A stretch of 57,614 nucleotides of DNA, taken from positions 1 through 57,614 of the forward strand of contig CAJGDX010000003.1 of assembly GCA_904502185.1 (NCBI GenBank), read 5' to 3'. The stretch's first letter is position 1. The number at the start of each line of letters is the position of its first letter. The position numbers and the translations under genes are program-made. The notes below the pieces were generated by a model that was not told where the DNA came from, ran no database searches, and saw only the letters and a list, made by a program, of their open reading frames with translations. Positions 43,249 through 51,082 of this stretch are shown piece by piece. The stretch is from an uncultured Bacteroidaceae bacterium (GTDB lineage Bacteria; Bacteroidota; Bacteroidia; Bacteroidales; Bacteroidaceae).

Positions 43249-44511
43249 ATGGGCAAGATAACAGAAAAGAAATGGTATCCGTGGCTGGTGGTAGTGCTGT
43301 TGTCGGGTGTCGCGTTCCTCAATTACATGGATCGCCAGATGCTCAGCACCATGCGCTTTCACATGGCAGAGGACATAATAGAGGTAGCCGAAAGCTACAC
43401 AGGCCCATGGGGTTGGGGTGCGCTGATGGCTGCGTTCATGTGGATCTATGGCATTATGAGCCCTATTTCGGGCACCATAGCCGACCGCGTGAACCGCAAG
43501 AATCTTATTGTAGGCAGCCTCTTTGTGTGGTCGGCAGTCACATTCCTGATGGGATACGTCGACACATATTGGGAACTCTATGCCCTGCGTGCAGTGATGG
43601 GCTTCAGCGAAGCACTGTACATACCTGCCGCATTGTCGCTCATTGCAGACATACATAATGGCAAGACACGCTCAACAGCAATAGGTATTCACATGACCGG
43701 ACTCTATCTGGGACAGGTTGCAGGCGGATTCGGTTCGATATTCTCGGAGCAGATGAGCAGCTGGCACACTGTGTTCCTTGCATGTGGCCTTGTGGGAATG
43801 ATATATTCCATTGTGCTTATTGCACTTGTAAAAGACCCCGGACGCGAAAAGAGTGCGACAAGCGTGAAGGATGCAAATGCGCCTAGCATATTCAAAAGTA
43901 TATCACTCGTACTGAGCAATGTTGCCTTTTGGGCTGTATTGTTCGTGTTCACCACGCTCAGCATGCCCGGATGGGCAACAAAGAACTGGCTGCCCGAACT
44001 TGTGGCAAAGGTTATAGCCGGCAGTTTCGCCCTTGACCCCAAGGAGGCCATGCACTACGCAGGACCTACTGCTGTCATCTGCCTGGCAGGTGCATCGTTC
44101 ATCGGTGCCATGATTGGTGCCAGAATTTCGGACAAATGGGTACAGAAAAATCTGCGCGGACGAGTATTCACAAGCTGCATAGGTCTTGCACTCATAGTTC
44201 CGTCACTCGTATTTATGGGACTTGGCGAGAGTCTTTTTGCAGTGGTTCTTGCAATTCTCTGTTTCGGCATTGGCTACGGATTCTTCGACACAAATACAAT
44301 GCCCATCCTGTGCCAGTTTGTACCATCGCGCCAACGTGCCACTGCATACGGATTCATCAATATGTCCGGAGTACTCGGTGGTGCAGCAATCACCACAGCG
44401 CTGGGAAACCTCTCGCTGGGTACAGGCTTTGCACTGCTTGGCGGAGTGACGGTACTGTCGTTGCTGATACAGTTCTTTGCACTGCGTCCAAAAACAGTAA
44501 ATATGGAATAA
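43249..44511 (+). CDS. nanT: MFS transporter, predicted sialic acid carrier
   Basis: A 420-residue permease with 12 membrane segments and the MFS signature after helix 2 (SGTIADRVNRKNLIVG). The start YPWLVVVLLSGVAFLNYMDRQMLSTM is like the hexuronate/sialate proton symporters. Its position between the epimerase (2 bases) and mutarotase (7 bases) genes is the basis for assigning sialic acid as substrate, as in the Bacteroides and Tannerella nan clusters; sequence alone would only say anion:cation symporter family. Confidence 0.9.
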   Translation: MGKITEKKWYPWLVVVLLSGVAFLNYMDRQMLSTMRFHMAEDIIEVAESYTGPWGWGALMAAFMWIYGIMSPISGTIADRVNRKNLIVGSLFVWSAVTFLMGYVDTYWELYALRAVMGFSEALYIPAALSLIADIHNGKTRSTAIGIHMTGLYLGQVAGGFGSIFSEQMSSWHTVFLACGLVGMIYSIVLIALVKDPGREKSATSVKDANAPSIFKSISLVLSNVAFWAVLFVFTTLSMPGWATKNWLPELVAKVIAGSFALDPKEAMHYAGPTAVICLAGASFIGAMIGARISDKWVQKNLRGRVFTSCIGLALIVPSLVFMGLGESLFAVVLAILCFGIGYGFFDTNTMPILCQFVPSRQRATAYGFINMSGVLGGAAITTALGNLSLGTGFALLGGVTVLSLLIQFFALRPKTVNME

Positions 44512-44518
44512 AAAAACA

Positions 44519-45622
44519 ATGAAAAATATAATTCTTTTACTTTCAAGCATTGCGCTCTTGTGTTGCACTGGCAACAACAAGGGCGCAGGCTCTTTAGTGA
44601 GGGTAGGAACAATGCCCGACACTGAAAGCGGTTACAATTTAGGTGTGTCAGCCTGTTACGCCACCACAGGCAATGGTTGCATATTGCTTGCAGGCGGCTG
44701 CAATTTCCCCGAAAAACCGGCTGCCGAAAGTGGAGCCAAAAGATATTACAAAGGAATATACCTATCATCCACCGAAGGAACCACAGAATGGAAACAGATA
44801 GGCGAACTGCCCGAGCCATCGGCCTACGGAGTATCGTTGCAACACGAAGGAAGCATGATAATTGCCGGAGGCATGAACAGTGATGGAGCAAAAAACAGTG
44901 TATACATGCTTACCCCCGAAGGTGAGAAATGCAGAATAAAGCAACTGCCGCCACTCCCCTGCACCATAGACAATGCAGCAGGAGCCATAAGCGGCAACCG
45001 CATATACATTGCAGGAGGAAACGCCGATAGCAAAGCATCGACAAGGCTTTTCACACTTGATATTAAGACACCCTCATTAGGTTGGATGGAACTGAAAAAC
45101 TTCCTGGGCAGGGGACGGGTGCAACCCGTATGCGCTGCGACTAGCGAAGCGCTGTACGTATGGGGAGGTTTCTGCCCCACAGATTCGACAGGCGATGCTG
45201 AGGTACATTGCGACGGTGCGAAATATGATTTTGCCACACAAAGCTGGAGTACTCTGCCAATGGTAACTGACGAAGATGGAGAGCCACTGACCTTGTCGGG
45301 AGGCACAGCCATTGCCATCGACGACAAAAAGATAATTGCAGCCGGAGGCGTCAACCGGGAAATATTTCAGGATGCAATATCGGGCAAATACAAACTCATT
45401 GCCAAAGAGGAGTATATGCACCAGCCGGCAGAATGGTACAGGTTCAACGACCGCCTGCTTATTTTCGACACAGAAAGTGAAAAATGGGAAGTCAGACTCA
45501 AGGAGAGCGCCTTTGCACGTGCAGGAGCATTGCTTACCTGCGACGCTCAAAGCATATATTACATAGGCGGTGAGCTTAAACCCGGAATAAGAACAGCAGA
45601 AATTTTCAAACTGAACAAATAG
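44519..45622 (+). CDS. nanM: N-acetylneuraminate mutarotase, kelch propeller
   Basis: Cyclically permuted mutarotase family: speeds alpha-to-beta conversion of sialic acid after its release by sialidase. A lipoprotein signal (MKNIILLLSSIALLCC) puts it in the envelope. The body is a six-bladed kelch propeller with repeats ending VYMLTPE, LFTLDI, YDFATQSW and LIFDTES, each led by GG after a hydrophobic strand (ILLAGGC, MIIAGGM, IYIAGGN, YVWGGF, IIAAGGV, IYYIGGE). 367 aa, similar to E. coli NanM. It is the last gene of the operon, 7 bases after the transporter gene. No SusC/SusD-like uptake genes or sialidase follow. Confidence 0.93.
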   Translation: MKNIILLLSSIALLCCTGNNKGAGSLVRVGTMPDTESGYNLGVSACYATTGNGCILLAGGCNFPEKPAAESGAKRYYKGIYLSSTEGTTEWKQIGELPEPSAYGVSLQHEGSMIIAGGMNSDGAKNSVYMLTPEGEKCRIKQLPPLPCTIDNAAGAISGNRIYIAGGNADSKASTRLFTLDIKTPSLGWMELKNFLGRGRVQPVCAATSEALYVWGGFCPTDSTGDAEVHCDGAKYDFATQSWSTLPMVTDEDGEPLTLSGGTAIAIDDKKIIAAGGVNREIFQDAISGKYKLIAKEEYMHQPAEWYRFNDRLLIFDTESEKWEVRLKESAFARAGALLTCDAQSIYYIGGELKPGIRTAEIFKLNK

Positions 45623-45671
45623 CATAACTACTTAAGAATCAACCGCAAAAAGAAAATTCACATCAACGTTA

Positions 45672-45722
45672 GGGAAAATCCCCGCAAGGTTAGGAAAAAC
45701 ACCTTGCAAGGGGATTATTCCC
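45672..45722 (+). terminator. Nested hairpin after nanM
   Basis: CCCCGCAAGGT and ACCTTGCAAGGGG pair around the loop TAGGAAAAAC (45691-45700), with outer GGGAA/TTCCC-type pairs continuing to 45672 and 45722. One unpaired A is bulged. It lies 50 bases after the nanM stop and 69 bases before the His-repeat gene. No T-run follows, so its role as terminator or leader element is open. Confidence 0.55.
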
Positions 45723-45790
45723 GTCATAAATTTGCAGCAAACAAAAAGGAAAACAGCTTCCAAATTAATAACTTTAAAAAAGCAAGTATT

Positions 45791-46210
45791 ATGAAAAAGT
45801 TGATGATTATCGCAGTGATTTTAGGCGGAATGCTTATGCCTGCACAGGTTTTTGCAAAGAATGACAGAAACGACAGAAGAGGTGACAACAAAGTTCAGAT
45901 GGACTACAACCGCGCCAAGAAAGACAACAAGAGCAAAGAGATAAAAATAGGTAGCAACAAGGGCAACAAGCACGTTGCAGCACACGCACACAAGCCTGCT
46001 CCCGTGGTTGTCCATCACAAACCCGCACCAGTGGTTGTTCACCACAAACCCGCACCAGTGGTTGTTCACCACAACCCAGCCCCCGTAGTTCACCACCACT
46101 GTCCTCCCCCTGCTCCCGTAGTTCACCACCATCACTGCAACAACGAAGTGGCACAGGCTGCAGCAGTAGTAGTAGGCATCGCAGGACTTATCTCAATATT
46201 GGCACACTAA
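45791..46210 (+). CDS. Secreted His/Pro-repeat protein
   Basis: A 139-residue exported protein: signal peptide MKKLMIIAVILGGMLMPAQVFA (cut near residue 22), a charged stretch rich in Asn, Asp, Lys and Arg, then 9-residue repeats of the form KPAPVVVHH (four units, then PPPAPVVHHHH) and a hydrophobic C-terminal segment (AQAAAVVVGIAGLISILAH) that may insert in a membrane. The start at 45791 is preferred over an upstream one because it gives the signal peptide. The repeated HH pairs suggest binding of Zn, Ni or Cu. The family is unknown to me. A strong terminator follows. Confidence 0.85.
   Translation: MKKLMIIAVILGGMLMPAQVFAKNDRNDRRGDNKVQMDYNRAKKDNKSKEIKIGSNKGNKHVAAHAHKPAPVVVHHKPAPVVVHHKPAPVVVHHNPAPVVHHHCPPPAPVVHHHHCNNEVAQAAAVVVGIAGLISILAH
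45992..46099 (+). repeat. 27-bp tandem repeat within the His-repeat gene
   Basis: Four consecutive 27-base units (45992-46018, 46019-46045, 46046-46072, 46073-46099). The second and third are identical; the outer two diverge by several bases. Each encodes nine residues, K-P-A-P-V-V-V-H-H, so copy-number change keeps the reading frame. A partial fifth unit follows to about 46134. Confidence 0.92.
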
Positions 46211-46250
46211 TACCCATCAGGGTGCTATTGTAAGACACTATAATCCATAA

Positions 46251-46290
46251 TTCAATGGGGCTGCGTCATCATAGACGCAGCCCCATTGAA
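46251..46290. terminator. Bidirectional terminator after the His-repeat gene
   Basis: Arms 46251-46267 and 46274-46290 are exact 17-base complements around loop ATCATA (core GGGGCTGCGTC). It separates the convergent His-repeat and manC genes. Confidence 0.9.
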
Positions 46291-46326
46291 TTTATTTGAG
46301 ATTAATGATAGCCAACAATTGAACTA

Positions 46327-47400
46327 TTATTTACTTTTCTTGGTAAGTTCCTTGATTCGCTCCTCTTCATTGAGTTTGCACACCAGCAGATTGCCGTCCT
46401 TCTCAGAGACTACGCAATCGTTCAATCCAATAACAACCACCTTCCTGCAACTCTCGGTGTGAACGATGCAGTTGCGCGAATCGTGAATGGAAATATCGGA
46501 ACCTATAAGCACATTTCCATTAAGATCCTGAGGCAGATGCGAATGAAGCGATGTCCATGTTCCAAGGTCGCTCCAGCCAAAATCGGCAGGAAAGACAAAT
46601 ACCTCGTCGGCATGTTCCAATATAGCGTAGTCGACAGAAATATTGCGGCAGTAAGGAAATTTTTCGGCAAGCATAGCCTGCTCTTCATCGGTGCCGTAAA
46701 CAGGAAGCATCGACTCGAAAATCTGAGCTATCTGCGGTTGATAGATTCGGAATGCATTGATTACGGTCTGCACGTTCCAGATAAAGACGCCCGAATTCCA
46801 GTAGAAATTCTTCTTGCTGATATATGCCTTTGCTGTATCAAGGTCGGGTTTTTCCTTAAAGGAGTCGACACGGAAAATCTCTTTATTGGAGAGCGAAGAA
46901 CTGCCCAATGCCGCCTCAATGTATCCAAATCCCGTTTCGGGGCGAGTGGGTTTGATGCCAATGGTGAGTATTGCATCCGAGTCGGAAACAAACTTCAGCG
47001 ACGACTTGATAACTCGCTGAAATTCTATCACATCAGTCACCAGGTGGTCACTTGGTGTCACCACCATATTGGCACGTGGGTCTACCTTTTTTATTCTCCA
47101 TGCAGCATAAGCTATACAGGCAGCCGTATTTCGTCGGCAGGGCTCTTTCAGTATATTATTTTCATCTATTTGAGGCAGTTGCTCGCGAACGAGTGGCGCA
47201 TACTCTTCTGAGGTCACCACCCAAACATTCTCCGCCGGACAAATACCTTTGAAATGCTCCACAGTCAGTTGCAACAAAGATTTACCGCAACCAAGCACGT
47301 CGATAAACTGCTTAGGCATTTCGCGTGTACTCACAGGCCAGAAACGGTTGCCTACACCACCGGCCATTATTATCAGATGATTCGAATTATTCATATCCAA
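46327..47400 (-). CDS. manC: Mannose-1-phosphate guanylyltransferase
   Basis: Makes GDP-mannose from GTP and mannose-1-phosphate for capsule, LPS and O-glycans (and GDP-fucose). The nucleotidyltransferase start LIIMAGGVGNRFWPVSTREMPKQF carries the signature loop, followed by PCRRNTAACIAYAAW, VVTPSDHLV, FVFPADFGWSDLGTW and a left-handed helix-like C-terminus. It is the short form, 357 aa, without the phosphomannose isomerase domain. Convergent with the His-repeat gene and divergent from the ECF sigma gene. A second in-frame ATG two codons after the first makes the exact start uncertain by two residues. Confidence 0.94.
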   Translation of the reverse strand: MDMNNSNHLIIMAGGVGNRFWPVSTREMPKQFIDVLGCGKSLLQLTVEHFKGICPAENVWVVTSEEYAPLVREQLPQIDENNILKEPCRRNTAACIAYAAWRIKKVDPRANMVVTPSDHLVTDVIEFQRVIKSSLKFVSDSDAILTIGIKPTRPETGFGYIEAALGSSSLSNKEIFRVDSFKEKPDLDTAKAYISKKNFYWNSGVFIWNVQTVINAFRIYQPQIAQIFESMLPVYGTDEEQAMLAEKFPYCRNISVDYAILEHADEVFVFPADFGWSDLGTWTSLHSHLPQDLNGNVLIGSDISIHDSRNCIVHTESCRKVVVIGLNDCVVSEKDGNLLVCKLNEEERIKELTKKSK

Positions 47401-47726
47401 ATACTCATTTTAAATACTCCTATTGTATAACAATCGTAAAAGAGCATTTACAACAGGAAGTTACATTATCCGAAAGCAATAATACTCTCAGCCATTTTAC
47501 AGAGATTTCGAAAAGAGTTCACACTGCAAATATTTCATTATCGCAGGAAACCCTTGGAAAAATCCCGGAAGGCAAAGATATAATATTTTTTGTAAATGCA
47601 ACATAAAGGTTAGATTTTTCGTTACAAGCAACATCTCTTTTTTCGAACAGCAACAAACAAAACAACAGACACAGATGTTTATGATTAGGTATATAAATAC
47701 CTGACAAAAAAATTATTCAATACATT
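47401..47726. promoter_or_regulatory. Divergent spacer between manC and the ECF sigma gene
   Basis: 326 bases, AT-rich. On the minus strand TATCTTTG (47573-47580) with TTG at 47599-47601 (18-base spacer) is the best promoter for manC, giving a leader of about 165 bases. I find no good TAnnTTTG box for the sigma gene, consistent with transcription by another sigma factor or by itself. I see no gene in the spacer. Confidence 0.5.
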
Positions 47727-48233
47727 ATGGATGCTGCAAAATTCAGAAGGGAGTTGCTGGAAGTTCAGTCGGAGCTGCATCGCTTCGCCTACAAACTGAC
47801 AGCAGACAGAGACGAGGCGAACGATCTTTTGCAAGAAACATCACTCAAAGCGCTTGACAACATGGAGAAATATGCGCCCGACACCAACTTCAAAGGGTGG
47901 ATGTACACCATCATGCGCAATATTTTCATCAACAATTATCGCAAGGTTGTGCGCGACCAGACATTTGTAGACCGCACGGATAATCTTTACCACATGAACC
48001 AGTCGTTGGAGATTGACACCCACACCACAGAGGGCAATTACGACATGAAGGAGATTCAAAAGGCTGTCAACAGCCTGCCAAATGAATACAGAATACCTTT
48101 TGCCATGCACATTTCGGGGTTCAAGTATAGAGAAATTGCCGAAAAACTGTCGTTGCCGCTTGGCACTGTCAAGAGCCGCATATTCTTCACCAGGCAGCGT
48201 TTGCAGTCGCAATTGCACGACTTCATCGTATAA
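47727..48233 (+). CDS. ECF RNA polymerase sigma factor
   Basis: A 168-residue group IV sigma factor. Region 2 runs from LHRFAYKLTADRDEANDLLQETSLKALDNMEKY to the DNA-melting part FKGWMYTIMRNIFINNYRK; region 4 is LPNEYRIPFAMHISGFKYREIAEKLSLPLGTVKSRIFFTRQRL. No anti-sigma gene lies beside it: the next gene is convergent after 24 bases. This class of ECF without an adjacent membrane anti-sigma is common in Bacteroidales; the signal it answers is unknown. Confidence 0.94.
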   Translation: MDAAKFRRELLEVQSELHRFAYKLTADRDEANDLLQETSLKALDNMEKYAPDTNFKGWMYTIMRNIFINNYRKVVRDQTFVDRTDNLYHMNQSLEIDTHTTEGNYDMKEIQKAVNSLPNEYRIPFAMHISGFKYREIAEKLSLPLGTVKSRIFFTRQRLQSQLHDFIV

Positions 48234-48257
48234 AATGCAAACGTGCAATTACTTCAA

Positions 48258-49511
48258 TCAGTTCTTTTCGAGTTCGTAGTTGAGTTGTAACATACCCACC
48301 AGTTTGTCGTAGCGGCCACCGAAGTCACGATGATATATCATTATGAGATATTCGTTCTCGGTGTTGTAGAAATCGCCTTCGGAACGCGCCGTAAAGCCCC
48401 TGTTGCCACCACGCGGCACCCACAGATAGTGGTAGTTGTATAGTCCCAGTTTCAACATCTGCACTGTACGGTAGCATCGCTCCGACGTGTCGTATTCGAG
48501 GCGGTTGGCAGGAGTAAAGAAATTTCCGTTGAAGTCGCCGCATAGATAGTAATCGCCATCGTCGCTGTATGGAGCATTAAGAGTAAAGTGTACCGCAGCA
48601 TAATCAGCCTCTATGGCACTTCCGTACCCTTGCAGCGTGTTGATGAAGTAGCGACCATTCTCGTCGCGGCTTGTAGTGTGCGTAGGGCGCAACTTGTCAG
48701 CATAAAGTTCGGCATGGAAGTATGGCTCGAAATATTCCACCTTATCTACATTCTGCCCCGGGGCATAAGGGTCGGTAAGTTCGAAACGGCGATATTCGTT
48801 ACCGCCACGGAATATCAGCCTTTCGTTGTGTACATACTGGAGCGAGTGGCCTGTCATATACGTCGGTTTAAGACCACTGACGCAGTTGTCGAGACGACGG
48901 TTCTGGTAAACGACAGGTTTTATGTCTGTTGCCGGCATCATTATGTTGTAGTTGCCATAATGCACATCGAACGACAGTTGCTGATGGGAACGGTTGGTGT
49001 CGATGTCGGTGTTGCCGCTGATGCGAGCCGCGACATTGACCCTGCGTTCGAGGACAGCAAAGGCAAACATAGCCACCGGTTGCTCCGATTCGCTCTCGTC
49101 GTCAAATATCTCCACTTTGTAATTTCCCGAAACTTTCAGACGCACATCGTCGTTGGGCAAACGAAATTGATAGTTGGTATACAACCGTGTGGTGTTCACC
49201 GAGTTTTCCCAATCTTCTATGGGGCGGTCGTTAAAGCCGTCAAGATAGTCTATCGCATCCAGTTCCGACTGTGTCCAGTCTGCGTTGCAATGGGTTATGC
49301 GATAGGTGTATCGGTGGTAAGTGTGAGAGAGTTCGTCGAAAGAGAAGTTTATCTCATCGTCGCTGCCAAGCGTTATCACAGCAGGCTTGAATGCTTCGTC
49401 GTTAACCACCATCTGCAGCGAAGCTATATTGCGATTATAGGAACGCATGAACTGAGCCGGCAGCAGTGTCGACGTAAGTACGAGGAGCATTGTTAACAAC
49501 AGTTTCTTCAT
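48258..49511 (-). CDS. T9SS plug-domain protein (DUF5103)
   Basis: A 417-residue secreted protein (signal MKKLLLTMLLVLTSTLLPAQ) of the DUF5103 family, now known as the plug of the type IX secretion translocon, which seals the SprA/Sov channel in its closed state. The N-terminal domain shows FSFDELSHTYHRYTYRITHCNADW and DYLDGFNDRPIEDWENS, typical of the family; the rest is beta-rich immunoglobulin-like, with YYLCGDFNGNFF and LGLYNYHYLW. Its presence, with the T9SS-like tail on the GH95 enzyme, suggests the organism has a T9SS. The gene is 23 bases after the phosphatase-like gene on the same strand. Confidence 0.9.
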   Translation of the reverse strand: MKKLLLTMLLVLTSTLLPAQFMRSYNRNIASLQMVVNDEAFKPAVITLGSDDEINFSFDELSHTYHRYTYRITHCNADWTQSELDAIDYLDGFNDRPIEDWENSVNTTRLYTNYQFRLPNDDVRLKVSGNYKVEIFDDESESEQPVAMFAFAVLERRVNVAARISGNTDIDTNRSHQQLSFDVHYGNYNIMMPATDIKPVVYQNRRLDNCVSGLKPTYMTGHSLQYVHNERLIFRGGNEYRRFELTDPYAPGQNVDKVEYFEPYFHAELYADKLRPTHTTSRDENGRYFINTLQGYGSAIEADYAAVHFTLNAPYSDDGDYYLCGDFNGNFFTPANRLEYDTSERCYRTVQMLKLGLYNYHYLWVPRGGNRGFTARSEGDFYNTENEYLIMIYHRDFGGRYDKLVGMLQLNYELEKN

Positions 49512-49534
49512 CGGCGGCGATCTCTTTTACGTGG

Positions 49535-51082
49535 TTATTGGCGGAAAATGCGCAAACTGTTGTCGTTGGGACGACGCACATGCAGTTTTCTCGCAAGCTC
49601 AGGTACAAGCACATTGACGGGAGTAGCCTCTTCTATGTACTGTGGCTGGAAACCGCTGCCGAAGAGCACCATCGGGAAATTGACAGCACCACGGCGTATG
49701 AGGTTGGAGGCTGACGCTGCATGGCGTGCCATGTGCCATCCCGGTTTCAGGCGCAGCCAGATGTCACCCGAGCAGGTAGCATTGTAACCGTTTTTCACAT
49801 ACTGAAGTTCGGGGCTGAGCATTCCGCCGAGTCGGTAGATGGTAAAGACATCCTCGATGCCATCGACGCTGAGCAAAAATTCCACAGCATGAGATATAAT
49901 GTCGAGTTTGTCAATCTGCATCTGCTCGATGAGTTTGCGGTTGAGATATATCTGCGAATTGTGGTACTGCTCGATATATTTAGCCTTGCCAAAGATGGCA
50001 CCAAGATATACGTCGAGAAGAGCCGCCACACGGTCGATGTGCACAAGACCCGAGGGTATCTTGTAGACCGAGTCGTCGGTCTCTCCCTCGACCACATAAC
50101 CTGTGGAAGAGAGACATATAAGCACATTGTCGAGCCCTACTCGCTTGTCAAGCTCGTTAAGCAGGGTAGATATATTGCCATCAAGCTTAGAGTATATATC
50201 CTGCACCTCAATGGGGCGGTCGTCCATAGGCTGACTCTTGTAGTTTCCTGCATGATAGGTGATGGCAAGGTAGTCAGGAATATCGTCGAGTCCGATGGAT
50301 GTTCCGTAGAGACATGCCACAACCATTTCAGTTATTTCGTCGTTCATGCAGGCACTTGTCTTGTAGTCGGCTATGCTGCTTTTGGCATCAAAGACATATT
50401 TGAATGGTTCGGGTGCCTTTTCGCCAAAGTTTTCATAAATCTCAGTGGGGAAGGTGGGCGACCATTCGCGTTTGACCGCAGAAAGTTCCTTATTCTTGAC
50501 TGCCGCCCAAGCAGGGAATGTGCCGTAGTACGAAGAACTGCACCACTCGCCATTTACGTTGTTTTTCCAGAGAACCGCATCTGCCGCATGTCCGCCGGAA
50601 AGAACTGCTGCATCGGCATCGGGAGCGATGGCGTAGACAATTGATTTTCCACGTGTTGCACGTTTCATCTCATCGGACAGCGAGATTGCCTTCAACTTCG
50701 AAGGAGAAACAGTCTCGTTTGTATTGAGTCCTTTATATTCAAAGTCCTCGACACACTCGACCAAGCGCAAAGATGTACGGTCGAGCCACTGCGAGGCCAC
50801 AATTCCGTTCACATAGGGATTGGTGCCGGTTGTCAGTGTGGCAGTTGCCGAAGCGCGGTCAATGCTCTCAAAGGCATAGTATCCGTTCGAATAGAAGCGT
50901 CCGCCCTTCAACAGACGTTTGAAGCCAGTTTCGGTATATAATCCCCCAAATTCGTGAAGAAAATCGGAGCGCAACTGGTCTATGGTTATCATCACAACCA
51001 ATTTCGGAGTCTGTATAGTATCTTGCGCCTTTGCATTGATCAATGCAGCCAGCAGAAGGCAGAGTAATAGTTTGATTCTCAT
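49535..51082 (-). CDS. Alkaline-phosphatase-fold protein lacking metal ligands
   Basis: A 515-residue secreted protein (signal MRIKLLLCLLLAALINAKAQ) with the overall fold of PafA/nucleotide-pyrophosphatase enzymes: VVMITIDQLRSDFLHEFGG with the first metal Asp (D35), then RASATATLTTGTNPYVNGI around the nucleophile region. The usual second-site ligands are gone: the DxxxH of active enzymes aligns with the stretch around 274-283 (ITYHAGNYKS), and the ADHG motif with LSSTGYV (324-330). It is therefore probably a pseudo-phosphatase that has kept only the fold. The upstream Lnb-like gene overlaps it by 4 bases and the T9SS plug gene follows, so the three form an operon. Homologues with similar changes are, as I recall, common in Bacteroides. 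Confidence 0.85.
   Translation of the reverse strand: MRIKLLLCLLLAALINAKAQDTIQTPKLVVMITIDQLRSDFLHEFGGLYTETGFKRLLKGGRFYSNGYYAFESIDRASATATLTTGTNPYVNGIVASQWLDRTSLRLVECVEDFEYKGLNTNETVSPSKLKAISLSDEMKRATRGKSIVYAIAPDADAAVLSGGHAADAVLWKNNVNGEWCSSSYYGTFPAWAAVKNKELSAVKREWSPTFPTEIYENFGEKAPEPFKYVFDAKSSIADYKTSACMNDEITEMVVACLYGTSIGLDDIPDYLAITYHAGNYKSQPMDDRPIEVQDIYSKLDGNISTLLNELDKRVGLDNVLICLSSTGYVVEGETDDSVYKIPSGLVHIDRVAALLDVYLGAIFGKAKYIEQYHNSQIYLNRKLIEQMQIDKLDIISHAVEFLLSVDGIEDVFTIYRLGGMLSPELQYVKNGYNATCSGDIWLRLKPGWHMARHAASASNLIRRGAVNFPMVLFGSGFQPQYIEEATPVNVLVPELARKLHVRRPNDNSLRIFRQ

Noticed and set aside
41141..45622. Nan cluster considered as a complete SusCD-type utilisation locus
   Set aside because: No SusC/SusD pair, sialidase or regulator of sialic acid lies in the window on either side.
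45992..46134. Repeat array considered as CRISPR
   Set aside because: The units are contiguous, have no spacers and keep a coding frame of nine residues.
47325..47606. A 93-residue frame overlapping the manC start on the other strand
   Set aside because: No family, no promoter box, low-complexity composition; it covers manC and its promoter region.
48588..49496. A 302-residue plus-strand frame opposite the T9SS plug gene
   Set aside because: Shadow of the minus-strand gene, which has a signal peptide and family motifs; the plus frame has no recognisable feature.
49721..50644. A 307-residue plus-strand frame opposite the phosphatase-like gene
   Set aside because: Antisense shadow of a gene with signal peptide and family motifs.
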